The notes under the pieces: generated by a model
Told to the model about the DNA's origin: nothing
Databases searched by the model: none
What the model saw: only the letters and a program-made list of their open reading frames with translations
Program-made: the position numbers and the translations under genes
Assembly (NCBI GenBank): GCA_031362985.1
Contig: JANLTO010000011.1
Span: forward strand, 1-64,000
Source of the DNA: SHZL01 sp031362985
GTDB taxonomy: Bacteria; Pseudomonadota; Gammaproteobacteria; Xanthomonadales; SZUA-36
DNA: 64,000 bases
Direction of reading: 5' to 3'
Part shown: positions 60,655 to 64,000 of the stretch, one piece after another
Layout of the letters: every line of letters begins with the position of its first letter
Position numbering within the stretch: position 1 is the stretch's first letter

Positions 60655-61083
60655 ATGCAGAACTACGAAATCACCAGCGACAGCTCACGCTTCGACATCG
60701 AAGCGATTCATTCCTTCCTGTCGCGAAGCTATTGGTCACCCGGAATTCCCCGCGCCGTAGTCGAGCGCGCTATCGCAAACTCATTGTGCTTTGGCGTTCT
60801 GCTGGGCACTCAGCAGGTTGGTTTCGCGCGAGTGGTCACTGACAAGGCAACGTTTGCCTACCTGGCCGATGTATACGTGCTCGAGGAACATCGCGGCAAG
60901 GGCCTTTCCCACCTCCTCATGGGACAGGTGCTTCACCAACCGGATCTGCAGGGACTGCGGCGCATGATGCTGGCTACCCGCGACGCACACGGCCTTTATG
61001 CCGGGTATGGATTTACGCCGCTTGCAGCGCCTGATCGCTTCATGGAATGCCACGACCCGGATGTGTATCTGCCCAGTGAATAG
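60655..61083 (+). CDS. GNAT-family N-acetyltransferase
   Basis: A protein of 142 residues. The acetyl-CoA site is VYVLEEHRGKGLSHLLM, with the R/Q-x-x-G-x-G/A pattern as HRGKGLS, and the closing YGFTPLAAPDRFME segment is typical of this small GNAT branch. The acceptor is unknown. Its ATG (60655) lies 22 bases after the ABM stop. Confidence 0.88.
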   Translation: MQNYEITSDSSRFDIEAIHSFLSRSYWSPGIPRAVVERAIANSLCFGVLLGTQQVGFARVVTDKATFAYLADVYVLEEHRGKGLSHLLMGQVLHQPDLQGLRRMMLATRDAHGLYAGYGFTPLAAPDRFMECHDPDVYLPSE

Positions 61084-61205
61084 ATCTGGTGCTTGAGAAT
61101 CGTGTTTGCCATGGCGCGGGGCAACGATGTCGCTTAATATCTTGTCCCCAAAGAGTTAAATCCGCGCCGGTCCCGGGCGCGCCGGATATCCAAGGAGCAA
61201 GACCA

Positions 61206-62684
61206 ATGTACCCACTAAAACGCATACTTCTTATCAGTGCTCTGTGCAGTGCCGCTGCCATTACGCTGCTGGCAGGGTGTAGCAAAAAAGAAGACCCCGT
61301 CGCCTCTGCCGAACAGGCCGACAAGGTAAGTGGAGTTGCCGCGCCGGGCATTGCTGAAACCAAGGCCATTGCCGAAGACGCGTTCATCTACGGCCTGCCA
61401 ATCGTAATGAACTACGCAGTGATGAACGAGTTCGTCCTGGACAAGAACTCGGGGCAATACAAAGCACCCTTCAATACCATCAGCAACGAAGCGCGCGTCT
61501 TTACCTGGGAGGACACGGCCGTCGTGACACCCAACAGCGACACGCCTTATTCGGTGCTGTGGCTGGATCTGCGCGCGGAACCGATGGTGATCTCGGTACC
61601 GGCGGTGGAAAAGAAGCGCTACTACTCGGTGCAATTGATTGACGGTAACACCTACAACTATGGCTACATTGGCAGTCGCGCAACCGGGTCCGATGCTGGT
61701 GACTACCTGGTAGTCGGTCCCGACTGGAAAGGCGAGACCCCTGCTGGGATCAACAAGGTTTTTCAATCAACGACGCCGTTTGGGCTAACCATATTCCGCA
61801 CCCAGTTGTTTAATGCTGAGGATATGCCGAATGTGGTAAAGGTACAGGGAGGCTACAAGGCACAGCCACTGTCTGCATTCCTGAATCAGCCCGCAGCACC
61901 TGCAGCGCCACAGGTCGATTTCTCGCCGGCGACGACAGCCGGCATCAAGGAGAATTTCTACGCCTACCTTGATGCTGCCCTTCAGTTCGTACCAGCATCG
62001 CCGGATACCGATAGCATACGGGCGCGGCTGGCGAGCATCGGCATCGGGCCAGGCAAAGCCTTCGATTTCAAGGATCTTTCTGATGAACACAAAGCGGTAA
62101 TCCTGCTGGCGATGAAAGAAGGCGACAGCAAAGTAGACACATACCTGGCCGACGGAGTGAAGGACATCAATGGCTGGAAAGTGGGTTCGGTTTTTGGCGA
62201 CCGCAACTTCTACAAGGGTGACTGGTTGATGCGCGCCGCCGCCGCCAAAGGTGGCATTTATGGCAACGATGCCGTCGAAGCCATGTATCCCATGACCCGG
62301 GTGGACACTGCCGGGGAAACGCTCGATGGCAGCAAGCACAACTACACGCTCACCTTCCCGGCTGGCCAACTGCCACCGGTGAATGCCTTCTGGTCCGTGA
62401 CGATGTACGACGGCAAAACCCAACTTCTTATCAAGAACCCGATCAACCGCTACCTCATCAACTTGCCGATGGAACCGGGAATGTCCAAGGGTGAGGACGG
62501 CTCTTTGACGCTTTACATACAGAAAGACTCGCCGGGTAAAGGCCTGGAAGCTAACTGGTTGCCAGCGCCCGACGGCCCGATCTACCTCGTGATGCGCCTG
62601 TACTGGCCGAAGATGGAAGCTCCTTCCATCCTCCCGCCTGGCACCGGCAGTTGGAGCCCTCCTGGCATTGTGCAGGCAAAATAG
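61206..62684 (+). CDS. DUF1254/DUF1214 lipoprotein
   Basis: A 492-residue lipoprotein (lipobox LLAGC after ALCSAAAIT). The N-terminal DUF1254 part includes AFIYGLPIVMNYAVMN, NTPYS-like TPNSDTPYSVLWLDLRAEP and VEKKRYYSVQLID; the C-terminal DUF1214 part includes NYTLTFPAGQLPPVNAFWSVTMYD and NWLPAPDGPIYLVMRLYWP. The activity of this domain pair is not established. AAGGAG precedes the ATG by nine bases. A 7-bp hairpin follows the stop. Confidence 0.88.
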   Translation: MYPLKRILLISALCSAAAITLLAGCSKKEDPVASAEQADKVSGVAAPGIAETKAIAEDAFIYGLPIVMNYAVMNEFVLDKNSGQYKAPFNTISNEARVFTWEDTAVVTPNSDTPYSVLWLDLRAEPMVISVPAVEKKRYYSVQLIDGNTYNYGYIGSRATGSDAGDYLVVGPDWKGETPAGINKVFQSTTPFGLTIFRTQLFNAEDMPNVVKVQGGYKAQPLSAFLNQPAAPAAPQVDFSPATTAGIKENFYAYLDAALQFVPASPDTDSIRARLASIGIGPGKAFDFKDLSDEHKAVILLAMKEGDSKVDTYLADGVKDINGWKVGSVFGDRNFYKGDWLMRAAAAKGGIYGNDAVEAMYPMTRVDTAGETLDGSKHNYTLTFPAGQLPPVNAFWSVTMYDGKTQLLIKNPINRYLINLPMEPGMSKGEDGSLTLYIQKDSPGKGLEANWLPAPDGPIYLVMRLYWPKMEAPSILPPGTGSWSPPGIVQAK

Positions 62685-62691
62685 GTTTTGG

Positions 62692-62716
62692 CCACCTTGC
62701 GTGTGTAAGGTGGTTT
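62692..62716 (+). terminator. Weak intrinsic terminator after the DUF1254 gene
   Basis: CCACCTT (62692-62698) and AAGGTGG (62707-62713) form a perfect 7-bp stem with an eight-base loop, followed by TTT. The T-tract is short, so read-through to the next gene is likely. Confidence 0.5.
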
Positions 62717-62750
62717 GCTTGACCGCAATTTTGCCAAGGAAGTGGATGAC

Positions 62751-64000
62751 ATGAAGATTTTCACGATCAGAAGGGCCCTCCTCGCCTGCGCTGTTGCTTT
62801 AGCCTGTGTTGCGCCCGTATACGCCGATACCCCGGCGGCTCTGATGCAACCCGGCGCGGACCCAGAAATTAGCGCCTTCATAGCGAAAATCCGTGCCGTA
62901 GACAACCACAGTCATGCCAACAGCATCGTTCGCGGCGATACGGACTACGATGCGTTACCACTCGACGGTGTAGCCATCGAGATGCCGGCACAGCTCAGGC
63001 TGGACAATCCGGATTGGATAGCCGCCTACAAAGCGCTCTACCAGTATCCCTACGATGATATGAGCGAAGCCCACATGCGCGTACTGCGCGGCGCCATGCA
63101 GGATGTTGTGCGGGAACAGCGTGAGGATTTTCCCACCTGGGTGCTGAACCAGGTCGGCACGGAGGTATTGCTGGCAAATCGTATCGCCATGGGGCCGGGG
63201 CTGATGTCACCGCGGTTTCGCTGGGTGTCGTACGCAGATACCTTGTTGCTGCCCTTGTCTACCAAGGCAGAGGCGGCTGTTACCCCGGACCGGGAAATTC
63301 TCTATCCGCTGGAAGAAAAACTGCTGCGGCATTACCTGTCCGACCTGAAGATTGCTACGCTGCCCGCAACACTCGACGCCTACCTGGAAGCAGTGGTGAC
63401 ACCCACCCTCGAAGCGCAGCGCAACGCGGGATGTGTCGCCATCAAGTTCGAAGCTGCCTACCTGCGCCCGCTCGACTTCGACGCAGCGGATGCCGAGACC
63501 GCGAAACGGGTCTACGCACAGCATATTGCCAGCGGTGAACCCTCCCACGCGGAATACAAAACGCTGCAGGACTTTCTCTTCCGCTACATTGCGCGCGAAG
63601 CGGGCCGGCTCGGCATGGCAGTACACATCCATTCCTTCGAAGGATTCGGGCCCTACTACGACGTGGCCGGTGCTGACCCCATGTTGCTGGAGCCGGCTTT
63701 CAACGATCCCGCCCTGCGCAACACCCGCTTTGTCATTGTCCACGGCGGCGGAATGTATGCGCCGCAAGCAGGCGCAATGACGTGGAAGCCAAACGTGTAC
63801 GTCGATTTTTCGCTGATGACCGTGGTCTACCCGCCGGAAAAAGTTGCCGGGATACTGCGGAACTGGCTCACGCAGTTCCCGGAGAAAGTGCTCTACGGCT
63901 CCGACGCAATAGCCCTGGGTCCGGATATGGGTTGGGAGGTAACAGCGTGGGTTGCCGCCAGCACAGCCAGGAAAGCACTCGCCCTGGCATTGACTGAGAT
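62751..64000 (+). CDS. Amidohydrolase-family protein, 3'-truncated by the window edge
   Basis: The frame opens at the ATG at 62751, after AAGGA, with a signal peptide (IFTIRRALLACAVALACVAPVYA), and stays open for 416 codons to the window end. Metal-binding features of amidohydrolase family 2 are in order: VDNHSHAN, IHIHSFEG-like AVHIHSFEG, FVIVHGGGMYA and VLYGSDAIAL. This suggests a periplasmic metal-dependent hydrolase or decarboxylase. The substrate is unknown and the C-terminus is not visible. Confidence 0.85.
   Translation, partial: MKIFTIRRALLACAVALACVAPVYADTPAALMQPGADPEISAFIAKIRAVDNHSHANSIVRGDTDYDALPLDGVAIEMPAQLRLDNPDWIAAYKALYQYPYDDMSEAHMRVLRGAMQDVVREQREDFPTWVLNQVGTEVLLANRIAMGPGLMSPRFRWVSYADTLLLPLSTKAEAAVTPDREILYPLEEKLLRHYLSDLKIATLPATLDAYLEAVVTPTLEAQRNAGCVAIKFEAAYLRPLDFDAADAETAKRVYAQHIASGEPSHAEYKTLQDFLFRYIAREAGRLGMAVHIHSFEGFGPYYDVAGADPMLLEPAFNDPALRNTRFVIVHGGGMYAPQAGAMTWKPNVYVDFSLMTVVYPPEKVAGILRNWLTQFPEKVLYGSDAIALGPDMGWEVTAWVAASTARKALALALTE

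Noticed and set aside
1..64000. CRISPR arrays, rRNA, prophage or intact insertion sequences
   Set aside because: No regularly spaced repeat-spacer pattern, conserved RNA sequence, integrase, phage structural gene or transposase was found on either strand.

Overview
The window looks like a piece of a moderately GC-rich gammaproteobacterial chromosome. Evidence: a single-operon PspABC stress system behind a sigma-54 promoter, type II ManC, IspB, Uup-type ABC-F, DUF1289, an LpxL-type acyltransferase, and the MurD2/MurL route to D-glutamate known from Xanthomonas. I would place it near Xanthomonadales or neighbouring marine/soil lineages (Woeseiales-like), but the species cannot be named from the sequence. 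No rRNA, tRNA, CRISPR array or intact transposase was seen.

0-11.6 kb: uvrA; a PCu(A)C copper chaperone divergent from a DUF4139 protein; a small secreted protein; a delta3,delta2-enoyl-CoA isomerase-like crotonase; a coupled minus-strand run of DUF1289, CoA-type Nudix hydrolase and 3-mercaptopyruvate sulfurtransferase; a Mip/FKBP isomerase with a strong terminator; pspABC; a DUF1684 protein.

11.6-24.7 kb: minus-strand envelope region. MFS-ssb-rmlBACD-manC makes dTDP-L-rhamnose and GDP-mannose for surface polysaccharide. After divergent ispB, a second minus-strand run contains aspartate kinase, murL, murD2 and a cyclophilin. The aspartate-kinase transcript seems to start with a leader that contains an intrinsic terminator. 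A compact structured element lies between murD2 and the cyclophilin gene.

24.7-35.4 kb: an EF-G-like GTPase, then a 2424-residue Sec-exported SpvB/FG-GAP/RHS protein with a variable C-terminal domain. Its stop codon overlaps the start of a small lipoprotein gene, a layout expected of a polymorphic toxin and its immunity protein; a second exported protein follows.

35.6-43.5 kb: a likely accessory catabolic module: CMD/AhpD-like protein, SDR, cytochrome c-PQQ dehydrogenase resembling polyvinyl-alcohol dehydrogenase, and a TonB receptor behind two 16-bp operator-like repeats. It is bounded by a truncated and a full copy of an APH-family kinase gene in the same orientation. A degraded SnoaL-like fragment and an AT-rich patch inside the kinase gene also point to past recombination.

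43.6-64 kb: a large Asp-box (sortilin-like) beta-propeller protein, a 26-bp inverted repeat resembling a REP element, uup, a DUF349 protein, a quinohemoprotein alcohol dehydrogenase with unusual active-site motifs, an LpxL-like acyltransferase, a secreted protein ending in an FKDGFE-type tail, a DsbA-fold isomerase, an SDR with a coupled 36-codon membrane ORF, and a run of small plus-strand genes (cupin, membrane proteins, monooxygenase, GNAT, DUF1254/1214 lipoprotein). The last gene, an amidohydrolase, runs off the right edge.
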